A stretch of DNA of 64,000 nt from an uncultured Steroidobacter sp. (lineage in GTDB: Bacteria > Pseudomonadota > Gammaproteobacteria > Steroidobacterales > Steroidobacteraceae). Made by a program: the position numbers and the translations under genes. This document shows, piece by piece, positions 44,847-53,056 of this stretch; the first letter of the stretch is position 1; every line of letters begins with the position of its first letter. The notes below the pieces were generated by a model. That model ran no database searches. It worked only from the letters and a program-made list of their open reading frames with translations, and had not been told where the DNA came from. Location: NCBI GenBank assembly GCA_938008435.1, contig CALLKK010000012.1, forward strand, positions 1 through 64,000, in the 5' to 3' direction.

Positions 44847-45842
44847 TCAGCGAACGCTCTCTTTGACGAAGCGCTCGACGAGCTCGGCGAACGCTTGCGG
44901 TTGCTCGAAATAGACGAAGTGGCCCGCATCGAGCCACTCGAGGCGTGCGCCCCACACGGCTGCGGCGCGTCGAATGTTCTTTTCGCCGATCACATGGCTC
45001 GCGCGACCTGCCACGAGCAGCGTCGGCTTCTGCAGCCGGCGCGTGAGCGTCGGCGCGGGCTCGGTGAGAAAGCCTTCGGCCGCCAGTGCGGCAACGACGT
45101 TCGCCGAGGTGCAGTTGAGAAAGCCCGATTCCTCGTCGAGCGTTTCCATACGATCCTGATTCGCTGCGTCCGCGTAATGCAGCTCGCGCTGCAGCGGCAG
45201 TCGTCCGATGACCTCGTAGAGCTGTGCGAGCTTGTCCATCGCGGCGCCAGCGCCACGCGCAATGCGATGAATCTCGGATGCGTGTGCGGGGAAGGTGCGC
45301 TCGGCAATCGAGTCGATGCGCTCGACCTGATACTCGATGGCTCGCGGCAGATCGTCGGCTGTATCGACCATGACGATGGCCGCAACGCGCTCGGGATAGT
45401 GCGTTAGATACTCGGCTGCGACGGCGGCGCCGAACGAGTGCGCGATGAGGATCAGGCGCTCGGCGCGGATCGTGGCACGCAACTCTTCATCGGCGATCGT
45501 CTTGCGCATGCCGTAAAGCGATTCGGCGCCCTCGAACGTCGAGCGGCCGCAGCCGCGCTGGTCGAAGTAGAGCACGCGAAAGCGGTGTTCGAGGTAGGCG
45601 CCGGCGCTGCGCTCGAACGTGAAGGCGTTGTAGCCCGGGCCGCCGTGCAGATACGCGATCACGGGTGCAGCGTCGCGCCCGGCGAGCTTGTACCAGATCC
45701 GCACGCCGTCGGAGGCCGCGAGAAAGCTTCCGCCGTGTGCCGCCAATCGTTCCGGCGAGCAGGGCTCGTCTGTTGCCGATGCGGCTGCGCAGGGCAGCGC
45801 AATCGCTGCCAGAAAAGCGAAGAAACCGGTGCGGAGGAACAT
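44847..45842 (-). CDS. Exported alpha/beta hydrolase (S33-like)
   Basis: This 331-residue exported hydrolase has a signal peptide (MFLRTGFFAFLAAIALPCAAASA). The oxyanion motif HGGPGYNAF and DQRGCGRS are those of the proline iminopeptidase (S33) branch, the nucleophile elbow is AHSFGAA, and the late His is in DAGHFVYFEQP. The start at 45842 is chosen for the signal peptide. An aminopeptidase or lactonase activity is plausible but unproven. Confidence 0.87.
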   Translation of the reverse strand: MFLRTGFFAFLAAIALPCAAASATDEPCSPERLAAHGGSFLAASDGVRIWYKLAGRDAAPVIAYLHGGPGYNAFTFERSAGAYLEHRFRVLYFDQRGCGRSTFEGAESLYGMRKTIADEELRATIRAERLILIAHSFGAAVAAEYLTHYPERVAAIVMVDTADDLPRAIEYQVERIDSIAERTFPAHASEIHRIARGAGAAMDKLAQLYEVIGRLPLQRELHYADAANQDRMETLDEESGFLNCTSANVVAALAAEGFLTEPAPTLTRRLQKPTLLVAGRASHVIGEKNIRRAAAVWGARLEWLDAGHFVYFEQPQAFAELVERFVKESVR

Positions 45843-46046
45843 GGGCGGACTCGTGGCGGCGGGGCGGGCAGCATAGCCGAGCACCTTGTTTTCGCGAAGA
45901 CGGGCGATCCGTTGCGCCGCGTTAGGAAATGCCACTAGCGCAACGGCGCCGCGGGCCGCATCATCCGCGCCTCGATCGAATACGGCGGCTGCCGACCCGC
46001 GTCGGGCGGTCGCCGTCTAGAGCCAATTGAGGTGGAGCCAAATCAC

Positions 46047-46505
46047 ATGGTGGACCGTACGTTCGCGTCCAATACGGAAGCCTTCGAATACGCCTGCGAG
46101 CATCTGGATTGCTCGCTCGAGAACGGCCAGCCGGTGTTGGCCGTGGTGCTCGCCGTGAACGGCCGCATGTGCAGCGTGAAGATCGCCAATCGCGAGGACA
46201 GATCGATTCCGACCGGAACGGTCGCGGAGCTGCTCGCGCAGCCGGATCTCAAGTACGTGTGCTTCAGCGCAATGCTCGCGGACAAGGTGCCGCAGCTCAA
46301 AGTGGGCGACTTGGCGCTGTTTACGACGTTGCCCGAGCTGGCCGCGGCGGGAAAGACGACGCTTGCCGGCACGATCGTGGCGAAGGTGACGCCGCAGCTG
46401 ACCGGCAAGGGTACGTGGGTTGTCTACGGCAGCGAGACGTCCGCGCCGCCGCAGCCTGCACCTGCGCCGGCGACGGAAGAAGCGACGGCCGCCTCAGGCG
46501 AGTGA
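46047..46505 (+). CDS. Hypothetical protein
   Basis: This 152-residue protein has no signal peptide or membrane helix. The ATG at 46047 follows GGAG at 46034. It is beta-rich (QPVLAVVLAVNGRMCSVKIAN, TWVVYGSE) with a Pro/Ala-rich tail (PPQPAPAPATEEATAASGE). I do not recognise the fold. Its last 82 bp overlap the 3' end of the convergent membrane protein gene at 46424; the low-complexity tail and the other gene's tail are encoded by the same DNA on opposite strands. Confidence 0.65.
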   Translation: MVDRTFASNTEAFEYACEHLDCSLENGQPVLAVVLAVNGRMCSVKIANREDRSIPTGTVAELLAQPDLKYVCFSAMLADKVPQLKVGDLALFTTLPELAAAGKTTLAGTIVAKVTPQLTGKGTWVVYGSETSAPPQPAPAPATEEATAASGE

Positions 46506-47434
46506 GCAACGGCGTTGGGCTGCGCACGCTCGAGGTAGGGTGCGCTTTCCTTGACGAGCTCGATGCGCGGCGGCCGCTTGCGTGCGTGCCATGCGCCGCG
46601 CTCTTCGAGCAACGCGAGCGCTTCGCGTAGCGACACCGTATCCGTGGAATGCCAGCCGACGCAGACCGGCTCTTGCGCAAGGGCAGGGTCGTACGCGATG
46701 GCCAGCTCCGCTCCCTGAAGCTGCTCGCGAATCGCATCGTTCAGGAATGCGGCGAAGGCTTCGAGCGGCTCTTTGTCGAATTGCTTCGAGCGCAGCCGCA
46801 CGCGCTCCAGCTGCTTCTCGAGCGTTTCGAGCCCGCTGCGTTCCTCGGGCGGCAGCTCGTTACGGATCGAGCGCCAGAGCCGCGAGAGAATGATGCTCGA
46901 GCACGTGTGCGGATGCATGTACTCGGGATCGCAGTCGTACGCGAGACGGAAGTTGCGGGTGGTCAAGCCGAAGCGTACGCGCAGCGAGGCGCCGAGCGCT
47001 TTGTCGACGCGCTGCAAGTCTTCGTAGCCTAGATAAGCAAGCGTGCGCGCGGCGGGCTCGTCTAGCTCGGCGCGCAGCAATGCCACTGCGTCATTCACGC
47101 GAGTCGGCCACGAGCGCGGAAAGACGAAGAAGGCGATGGCCGCGGCCAAACCGACCGTGCCGACGAATGTGAGCGCCCCTGCGTTTCTTCCCGTGAGCGC
47201 GGGACGCTCTCGATAGGAAAGGTTCGCGTGCTGGTCGGAGACCGTTCGTGCCGTACAGACGGCGACGATGGGCGCGAGCGCGAGGGCGGCGACGAGGAAC
47301 GTGGTTGCGATCCAAGCCGGCAGCTCGAACCAAATGGCCGCTGCTTGCGCAAGCGCCGCTGCACCATAGGCAATGGCGAGACGACGTAGCGTCGTGCGTC
47401 CGGAGAGCGGGCGAGGGGCGGGCGAGTCGTTCAT
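46424..47434 (-). CDS. Hypothetical membrane-anchored protein
   Basis: This protein of about 336 residues has hydrophobic helices near residues 20-80 and 105-130 (LAQAAAIWFELPAWIATTFLVAALALAPIVAV-type region, FVGTVGLAAAIAFFVF). A soluble part follows, with CDPEYMHPHTCSSI and a helical stretch. The C terminus is Ala/Gly-rich. I do not recognise it. ATG at 47434 and GTG at 47467 are possible starts, neither with a good site. It overlaps the convergent gene at 46047-46505 by 82 bp. Confidence 0.6.
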   Translation of the reverse strand: MNDSPAPRPLSGRTTLRRLAIAYGAAALAQAAAIWFELPAWIATTFLVAALALAPIVAVCTARTVSDQHANLSYRERPALTGRNAGALTFVGTVGLAAAIAFFVFPRSWPTRVNDAVALLRAELDEPAARTLAYLGYEDLQRVDKALGASLRVRFGLTTRNFRLAYDCDPEYMHPHTCSSIILSRLWRSIRNELPPEERSGLETLEKQLERVRLRSKQFDKEPLEAFAAFLNDAIREQLQGAELAIAYDPALAQEPVCVGWHSTDTVSLREALALLEERGAWHARKRPPRIELVKESAPYLERAQPNAVAHSPEAAVASSVAGAGAGCGGADVSLP

Positions 47435-47604
47435 CGCTGGGCAAACATCGTTGTCTATGCCGCTCACGCATACGTGACGCGTGGGGCACGCGCATCGCTA
47501 TGGTAGCCGTCTTTCGGGGTATCTGCCGGGCCGCGGCGCGTGGCAGCGCCGGCAAGCTCAGGCTGCAGGCGAGGCCGGAATGAGGGGAGGCCTGACGCCG
47601 GCGA

Positions 47605-47634
47605 TTGCGCGCATACCTGAGTCTGTGTTATCTA
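47605..47634 (+). promoter_or_regulatory. Candidate promoter of the aro leader
   Basis: TTGCGC (47605-47610) is followed after 18 nt by TATCTA (47629-47634) preceded by TG at an extended -10 position. The start of transcription would fall within a few bases of the leader ATG at 47642, so the leader might be translated from a nearly leaderless message. Hexamer matches are moderate. Confidence 0.35.
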
Positions 47635-47641
47635 AGCGCCC

Positions 47642-47710
47642 ATGTACTTCCCTGCCCGCTATCGATTTTACTTTTTCTACGGATTCCGTAACGACTGGCG
47701 GAAGGGCTGA
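47642..47710 (+). CDS. Aromatic-rich leader peptide for DAHP synthase
   Basis: This 22-codon frame has 10 aromatic residues: Tyr at 2, 7, 10, 13; Phe at 3, 9, 11, 12, 15; and Trp at 19. Residues 9-13 are FYFFY. The DNA for residues 18-20 (GAC TGG CGG, 47693-47701) is identical to the 3' arm of the terminator at 47755-47763 and so complements its 5' arm. The frame ends 31 bp before that terminator and about 100 bp before a DAHP synthase gene. This fits a classical transcription-attenuation leader peptide sensing charged tRNA-Phe/Tyr. No strong ribosome-binding sequence is visible. Confidence 0.85.
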   Translation: MYFPARYRFYFFYGFRNDWRKG

Positions 47711-47772
47711 GCTCGACTCGAAATAGACGAATCTCAAAGAAAACCGCCAGTCTCGACTGGCGGTTTTTTTTT
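47693..47772 (+). promoter_or_regulatory. Attenuator: mutually exclusive antiterminator and terminator
   Basis: Segment 2 is GACTGGCGG (47693-47701, inside the leader frame), segment 3 is CCGCCAGTC (47744-47752) and segment 4 is GACTGGCGG (47755-47763). Segment 3 can pair with either. A ribosome stalled at the Phe/Tyr codons leaves segment 2 free, so 2:3 forms and transcription continues. A ribosome at the leader stop (47708-47710) covers segment 2, so the 3:4 terminator forms. CUUCC at 47647-47651 may pair with GGAAG at 47700-47704 as a weak 1:2 stem. Confidence 0.8.
47741..47772 (+). terminator. Intrinsic terminator in front of DAHP synthase
   Basis: AAACCGCCAGTC (47741-47752) and GACTGGCGGTTT (47755-47766) form a 12-bp stem closed by a tight loop and followed by an uninterrupted T run to about 47772. 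It lies 40 bp upstream of the DAHP synthase start and in its direction, so it is an attenuator terminator and not the end of the preceding gene, which runs the other way. Confidence 0.92.
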
Positions 47773-47811
47773 GGAGAGCCGCCGGAGACGGGCACGATCT
47801 GGAGCCTGAAC

Positions 47812-48900
47812 ATGATCCGAACCGACGACTTACGCATCCGCGACCTCAAAGAGCTCGTGACGCCCGACGAGCTGGCGCGCGAGTACGCGCGTTCGGATCG
47901 CGCCGGCGAGACGGTGAGCGAATCCCGGCGTGCGCTGCAGCGCATTCTGCACGGCCAGGACGATCGCCTCATCGTCGTGATCGGGCCGTGCTCGATTCAC
48001 GATCCCGTCGCAGCGATCGATTACGCGCAGCGCTTGAAGGCTCAGCGCGATCGTCTGCGCGATGAGCTCGAGATCGTCATGCGCGTGTATTTCGAGAAGC
48101 CGCGCACGACCGTCGGCTGGAAAGGCTTGATCAACGATCCCGATCTCAACGGCAGCTTCAATATCAACAAGGGGCTGCGCATCGCGCGCAAGCTGTTGGG
48201 CGACATCAACGAGCTCGGTTTGCCGGCCGGCTGCGAGTTCCTCGATATGGTGACGCCGCAATACATCGCGGAATTCGTCTCATGGGGCGCGATCGGCGCG
48301 CGCACCACCGAGAGCCAAGTGCATCGCGAGCTGGCCTCGGGCCTGTCGTGTCCGGTGGGCTTCAAGAACGGCACCGACGGCAACGTGAAGATCGCCATCG
48401 ACGCAGTGCTCGCGGCGTCGCATCCGCATCATTTCCTGGCCGTCACCAAGCAAGGCCGCAGCGCGATCGCATCGACGAGCGGCAATCCCGACTGTCACGT
48501 GATCCTGCGCGGCGGCAAGACGCCGAACTACGATGCGGCGACGGTCGATGCCGTGAGCGCGCATTTGCGTGCGGCCGGCCTGCCGGAGCGGCTCATGATC
48601 GATGTGAGCCACGGCAACAGCAACAAACGGCCGGAGAATCAGCCGCTCGTGGCGGCGGATATCGCCGGTCGCATCGAAGCGGGCGAGACGCGCATCGCGG
48701 GCGTCATGGTGGAAAGCCACTTGAAGGCCGGCCGCCAGGATCTCGTGCCTGGTCGGCCGCTCGAGTACGGACAGAGCATCACCGACGGCTGCATCGATTG
48801 GGAGACGTCGGTCGGCGTGCTCGAGCAGCTTGCCAGAGCCGTTGCGCGGCGTCGTGCCGCGGCGCGCTCGCAGGCGCGTCCCGCCGTTGCGGCAGTGTGA
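47812..48900 (+). CDS. aroG: 3-deoxy-7-phosphoheptulonate synthase (class I)
   Basis: This 362-residue enzyme is a class I-alpha DAHP synthase, which joins phosphoenolpyruvate and erythrose 4-phosphate in the first step of the shikimate pathway. Visible motifs are IGPCSIHDP (metal-ligand Cys60), VYFEKPRTTVGWKG, FINGTDGN-type FKNGTDGN, and MIDVSHGNSNK. The length matches E. coli AroF/G/H. Which end product inhibits it cannot be told from sequence. The leader peptide and terminator upstream indicate control by Phe and/or Tyr supply. The gene symbol indicates family, not isoenzyme. Confidence 0.93.
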   Translation: MIRTDDLRIRDLKELVTPDELAREYARSDRAGETVSESRRALQRILHGQDDRLIVVIGPCSIHDPVAAIDYAQRLKAQRDRLRDELEIVMRVYFEKPRTTVGWKGLINDPDLNGSFNINKGLRIARKLLGDINELGLPAGCEFLDMVTPQYIAEFVSWGAIGARTTESQVHRELASGLSCPVGFKNGTDGNVKIAIDAVLAASHPHHFLAVTKQGRSAIASTSGNPDCHVILRGGKTPNYDAATVDAVSAHLRAAGLPERLMIDVSHGNSNKRPENQPLVAADIAGRIEAGETRIAGVMVESHLKAGRQDLVPGRPLEYGQSITDGCIDWETSVGVLEQLARAVARRRAAARSQARPAVAAV

Positions 48901-48916
48901 GCGAGCCGTCGTCTGC

Positions 48917-49174
48917 TTATTTCGGTTTGGTTTCTCGTTCCAACCACGCGAGCCACTGCAAGGCGTGCTCGCGTGTCTGCCCGCACATTTCCTCGTTCGC
49001 CTGCAGAGAAATGCACACAGCCGGGCGCTCCGGTTTGCCGTAAAGCTTGCAGCGTTCGTTTTCATCCAGCTGGACACAGCGGACGCCGGCGGGCTTGCCG
49101 TGAGGCATGCCAGGAATCGGGCTCGAGATGGACGGCGCCGTGCAACAGGCGCCGCAGCGTTCGCGGCACTGCAT
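48917..49174 (-). CDS. YkgJ-family cysteine-cluster protein
   Basis: This 85-residue protein starts MQCRERCGACC, the CxxxCxxCC cluster of YkgJ/UPF0153 proteins, thought to bind zinc or an Fe-S cluster. Further cysteines are in VRCVQL, RCKLYG, AVCISL and EMCGQ, and PAGVRCVQLDENERCKLYG is characteristic. Function is unknown. It is convergent with the DAHP synthase gene, 16 bp apart. Confidence 0.9.
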   Translation of the reverse strand: MQCRERCGACCTAPSISSPIPGMPHGKPAGVRCVQLDENERCKLYGKPERPAVCISLQANEEMCGQTREHALQWLAWLERETKPK

Positions 49175-49350
49175 GTGCCTAGCTTGACGCGTTCGGCGCG
49201 CGAATGCGAGCGCTGGTGCGCTGCGCGCAGGCGTCCGAATGTCGGCCTCAACCGACTCGAGGCACGGAGGAGCATGATTGCCAGCGGTATCGCGCTGGCG
49301 TATGAGGTCCGCTCGGAACCGGCGCGGAGCGGCAGTTCGTTGTGGTTTGC

Positions 49351-50445
49351 ATGTCCGAAAGGCGATTGATCAAAGTTTCCGCCCGCAACGAGCGCGCTCG
49401 GCCGACGCTCGAGCAGGATCGTTTTCGCTTCCTGCTCGCGGAAATCGACAAAGTCAGGCGCGCGCACAGCGAGCTCGAGGCAGTCTTTGCCGCCTACCGC
49501 CGCGACCACACCGAAAAGCTCGCTCCTTTGCGCGCCGCGCTGCGCGAGACGTGCCGCGACTGCATCTTCGCGCTCGATGCGCTGCTCGATCAGCCAGGCT
49601 GGTCGCGGCTCGATCAGAGCGTGCTGAGCGACTTGCTGCGCAGTATGGCGGCGGCGCTGATCGACTCGGGGCAGGGCGACAGCGAGATCATCGCCGTGTT
49701 CGACAAGCACAACCCGGTCAGCTTCGAAGCGCTGCAGGCGCAACGGCTCGAGCAATTGAAAGCGCAGGCCGAGGAGATGGGCTTCGACCTCGACGATGCG
49801 GATGACATTCGCACCGAAGAGGAGCTGCGGGAGCGGATCTACGAGCAAGCCGCCGCCAGAGAAGAGATGCGCGAGGCGGCGCAGCGGCGCGGTCGGCGCA
49901 AATCGGCCAGCGAGAAACGCGCCGAGGACAGCGCGAAGGCGGCGAAGCAGACCCTCCGCGAGCTCTACCGCAAGCTCGCGAGCATCGTGCATCCCGACCG
50001 CGAGCGCGATCCGGCGCGTCGCCACGAGAAGAATCTGCTGATGCAGAAGATCAATCAGGCGTATGCGACGAACGACTTGATGGGCTTGTTCGAAGCGCAG
50101 ATGCAGGTCGAGCAGACCAATGCGGAAGAGATCGGCCAGCTCGGCGCGACGCGCCTGAAGCAATACAACAAGCTGCTATCCGAGCAGCTCGCGAAGCTCA
50201 AGGCGGCTCTGCACGAAGCCAAGGAGCGATTCCTCAGCGACCTCGGGCTGCCGCCGATGCAACAGGTCAACGCCCAGGCGCTCGGTAGGCATCTGAAAGC
50301 CGAGGCGCGCCGCATGCGAGAGGAGATCGCGCGCCGTCAGCAGCTTCTCGAGGTGCTCGGCGACCGCGCGGCGACCAAGCGTTGGCTCAAGCTGCAGCGT
50401 CAGCTGGCTCACGGCGTCTTCGACGACGATTTGGAGCCCTGGTGA
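49351..50445 (+). CDS. J-domain-like protein with long helical flanks
   Basis: This 364-residue protein is soluble and highly helical. Residues about 200-245 form a J-domain-like helix pair with the HPD tripeptide at 214-216 (YRKLASIVHPDRERD...INQAYAT). The first 200 and last 110 residues are Arg/Glu/Gln/Leu-rich and probably coiled coil. A normal J-domain has about 70 residues; helix I is not obvious. A co-chaperone of DnaK is likely, but the client is unknown. GTG at 49342 is an alternative start; no good ribosome-binding site is visible. Confidence 0.75.
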   Translation: MSERRLIKVSARNERARPTLEQDRFRFLLAEIDKVRRAHSELEAVFAAYRRDHTEKLAPLRAALRETCRDCIFALDALLDQPGWSRLDQSVLSDLLRSMAAALIDSGQGDSEIIAVFDKHNPVSFEALQAQRLEQLKAQAEEMGFDLDDADDIRTEEELRERIYEQAAAREEMREAAQRRGRRKSASEKRAEDSAKAAKQTLRELYRKLASIVHPDRERDPARRHEKNLLMQKINQAYATNDLMGLFEAQMQVEQTNAEEIGQLGATRLKQYNKLLSEQLAKLKAALHEAKERFLSDLGLPPMQQVNAQALGRHLKAEARRMREEIARRQQLLEVLGDRAATKRWLKLQRQLAHGVFDDDLEPW

Positions 50446-50536
50446 GCGGTCGCATCCAGCGGCCGAGCGGCCGGATGGGGAACCGCCTTCGTGCGGGGCG
50501 CGTTTGAGGCGGGCAATCCATACCGGAGAGATATAT

Positions 50537-51109
50537 ATGAGAACCCTGCTCATCAGCGCCTTGCTTGCCTCATCGGTTTCGGTTGCTTGCGCAGCCGATA
50601 CATACGAGCTCGATCCCAACCACACGCACGTCACGTTCTCGTTCCAGCACCTCGGGTTATCGACCTTCGACGGCAAGATTCCCGCGAGCGGCGGCAAGCT
50701 CGTGCTCGATCGCGCGCAGCGCACCGGCAGCGTCGAAGTGACGTTCTCGATCAAGGACGTTGCGACCGGCGTCGCCAAGTTCGACGATCATTTGCGCAGC
50801 GACGATTTCTTCTCCGCGCAGAAGTATCCGACCGCGACGTTCAAGTCGACGAAGGTCGAGTTCCAAGGCGACAAGCCTGCGAAGGTGACCGGCGATCTCA
50901 CGATCAAGGACCTCACGCGCCCCGTGACGCTCGAGGTGACCTCGTTCAACTGCGTCGATCAGCATCCGATGGCCAAGGTGCCGGCCTGCGGCGCCAATGC
51001 GACGGCCAAGATCAAACGGTCCGACTTCGGCCTGACGTACGCCCTTCCGGCCGTTCGCGACGAAATCGAGCTCACGGTCGAAATGGAAGCGATGGGCGGC
51101 AAGCCCTGA
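50537..51109 (+). CDS. yceI: YceI-family periplasmic lipid-binding protein
   Basis: This 190-residue protein has a signal peptide (MRTLLISALLASSVSVACA) and the YceI lipocalin-like pattern: YELDPNHTHVTFSFQHLGLS, VTFSIKDVATGVAKFDDHLRSDDFF, KYPTATFKSTKVE, KVTGDLTIKDLTRPVTLEV. Members bind polyisoprenoids in a barrel. GGAGAG precedes the ATG. It is an independent gene between the J-domain protein and the DUF885 operon. Confidence 0.93.
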   Translation: MRTLLISALLASSVSVACAADTYELDPNHTHVTFSFQHLGLSTFDGKIPASGGKLVLDRAQRTGSVEVTFSIKDVATGVAKFDDHLRSDDFFSAQKYPTATFKSTKVEFQGDKPAKVTGDLTIKDLTRPVTLEVTSFNCVDQHPMAKVPACGANATAKIKRSDFGLTYALPAVRDEIELTVEMEAMGGKP

Positions 51110-51221
51110 CGCTCGCCGGCGTGCGTCGTCGTGAGGCGGATCCGGGCCGGCGGCCTCAACGCACTGGTCCCGGCGTCCGCCTCACGTACACTAAGGGCTT
51201 TCACTGCGTGGAGAGCCCTCG

Positions 51222-53039
51222 ATGACGACGACGCGCCGCGAATTCATCGCGGGAGCCGGTGCCGCTCTCGCATTGGCGGGGACGTCTGCGCGCAGCGCCG
51301 CGGCCAGCGACGCGCAGGTTCAGGCAGTGCTCGCCGAGATCGCCGAAGAGCTGCTCGAGGACTATCCCGAAACGGCCACGAGCCTCGGCATCGACACCGG
51401 CGAGCGCGCCAGGCTCAAAGCGCGTCTTGCCGATCGCTCCGCAGACGGACAGAAGGCGATCGCGCGCCGCATCGCCGCGCGTCTTGCGCGTCTGCGCGCG
51501 CTCGATCCCGCTCAGCTCGGCGATGCGACGCGCATCGATCTCGACGTGATGCTGACGGCGCACGAGCTCGCAGCCGAAGGCTTTGCATTTCCCTACGGCG
51601 ACGTCGCCGTCCTCAATCTGAACTGGTCGTGGCGTAACGCTCCGTATGTCGTGGCGCAGAACACCGGCGCCTTCCTCGAGATTCCGACGCTGCTCGAAGA
51701 GCAGCACGCCGTCGCGACGCGCGCCGATGCCGATGCCTATCTGGCGCGACTCGAAGCCTATGCAGCGCAGCTCGACGGCGAGACCGATCGATTGAAGCGC
51801 GATGCTGCGCGCAATGTCATTGCGCCGGATTTCCTGCTCGACAAGACGATTGCGCAGCTCGAGATCGCGCGCGGGCGCAGCGTCGCGGAATGGCCCATCG
51901 TCAAATCCTTCGCGGACAAGGCGCAGGCGCTCGGCGGCAACTATGCGGCACAAGCCGAGCGGATTGCCGCGACCAAGATCGCGCCGGCGCTCGAACGCCA
52001 GCTCGAAGAAGTGCGCGCACATCGCAAGCGTGCCACGAGCGACGCAGGCGTTTGGAAGCTGCCCGACGGCGAGGCGTATTACGCTTGGACGCTCAGGGCC
52101 GCGACCACCACGCGCATGACGCCCGATGAAATTCATGCGATGGGCCGCGAAGAGCTGCAGGCGCTGCACGCCGAAATGGACGCCATCCTGCGCAAGCAGG
52201 GCTATACGCAGGGCACCGTCGGCGAGCGCATGACGGCGCTCGGCAAGCAAGCGCGATTTCAGTTCGAAGACAGCGACGCCGGCCGCGCGAAGCTCATGGC
52301 CTACCTCGAAGAGCGCGTGCGCGACGTGCGCTCGCGTCTGCCGCGTGCGTTCGCGACCTTGGTGCCGGGCCGGCTCGAGATCAAGCGCATGCCGCCCGAG
52401 GTCGAGCCCGGCGCACCCGGTGCGTACGGCGGACCCGGCACCATCGACGGCAAGATTCCCGGCAAGTTCTGGATCAATCTGCACAACATGAGCGTGTGGA
52501 CGACCTACAACTTGCCGACGCTCGCCTATCACGAGTCGATTCCCGGCCATGTCTGGCAGGGCGAATACACCTTCGACATGCCGCTGCATCGCTCGTTGCT
52601 CGCGTTCAATGCCTATTCAGAAGGCTGGGCGCTGTACGCCGAGCAACTTGCCGACGAGCTCGGCGTATATGAAGACGATCCGTTCGGGCGGCTCGGCTAC
52701 CTGCAATCGATCGCTTTCAGAGCCTGCCGTCTCGTGGTCGACACCGGGCTGCACGCCAAGCGCTGGACGCGCGAGCAGGCGATCGAATGGTTCGCGAGCA
52801 CGAACGGCTCGAGCGTCGATGAAGTGCGCAGCGAAGTCGACCGCTATTGCGCGTGGCCCGGACAGGCGTGCGGCTATAAAGTCGGACACAGCGAGATCAA
52901 TCGATTGCGCGCGAAGGTGCAGGCGGCGCTCGGGTCGCGTTTCGATCTGCGCGAATTCAACGATGTCGTCGTGCGGGCGGGCGGTGTGCCGATGCTCGTG
53001 CTAGCTCGCGCCGTCGACGCATTCATTGCACGTCACTAA
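51222..53039 (+). CDS. Tat-exported DUF885 metallopeptidase-like protein
   Basis: This 605-residue protein has a Tat signal (TTTRREFIAGAGAALALAG). The DUF885 zinc signature is HESIPGH at 437-443 with the supporting YSEGWALY at 465-472, so a functional zinc site is likely. DUF885 proteins are related to carboxypeptidase Taq-like and gluzincin folds and are usually annotated as peptidases without known substrate. It begins a co-directional set with the TIM-barrel protein 17 bp downstream. Confidence 0.9.
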   Translation: MTTTRREFIAGAGAALALAGTSARSAAASDAQVQAVLAEIAEELLEDYPETATSLGIDTGERARLKARLADRSADGQKAIARRIAARLARLRALDPAQLGDATRIDLDVMLTAHELAAEGFAFPYGDVAVLNLNWSWRNAPYVVAQNTGAFLEIPTLLEEQHAVATRADADAYLARLEAYAAQLDGETDRLKRDAARNVIAPDFLLDKTIAQLEIARGRSVAEWPIVKSFADKAQALGGNYAAQAERIAATKIAPALERQLEEVRAHRKRATSDAGVWKLPDGEAYYAWTLRAATTTRMTPDEIHAMGREELQALHAEMDAILRKQGYTQGTVGERMTALGKQARFQFEDSDAGRAKLMAYLEERVRDVRSRLPRAFATLVPGRLEIKRMPPEVEPGAPGAYGGPGTIDGKIPGKFWINLHNMSVWTTYNLPTLAYHESIPGHVWQGEYTFDMPLHRSLLAFNAYSEGWALYAEQLADELGVYEDDPFGRLGYLQSIAFRACRLVVDTGLHAKRWTREQAIEWFASTNGSSVDEVRSEVDRYCAWPGQACGYKVGHSEINRLRAKVQAALGSRFDLREFNDVVVRAGGVPMLVLARAVDAFIARH

Positions 53040-53056
53040 CGGGGGTTCGAAGATTC

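Noticed and set aside
47741..47772. Reading this hairpin as an ordinary terminator of an upstream gene
   Set aside because: The only upstream gene runs in the opposite direction and starts at about 47434, so no rightward gene needs termination here; the leader frame and alternative pairing explain it better.
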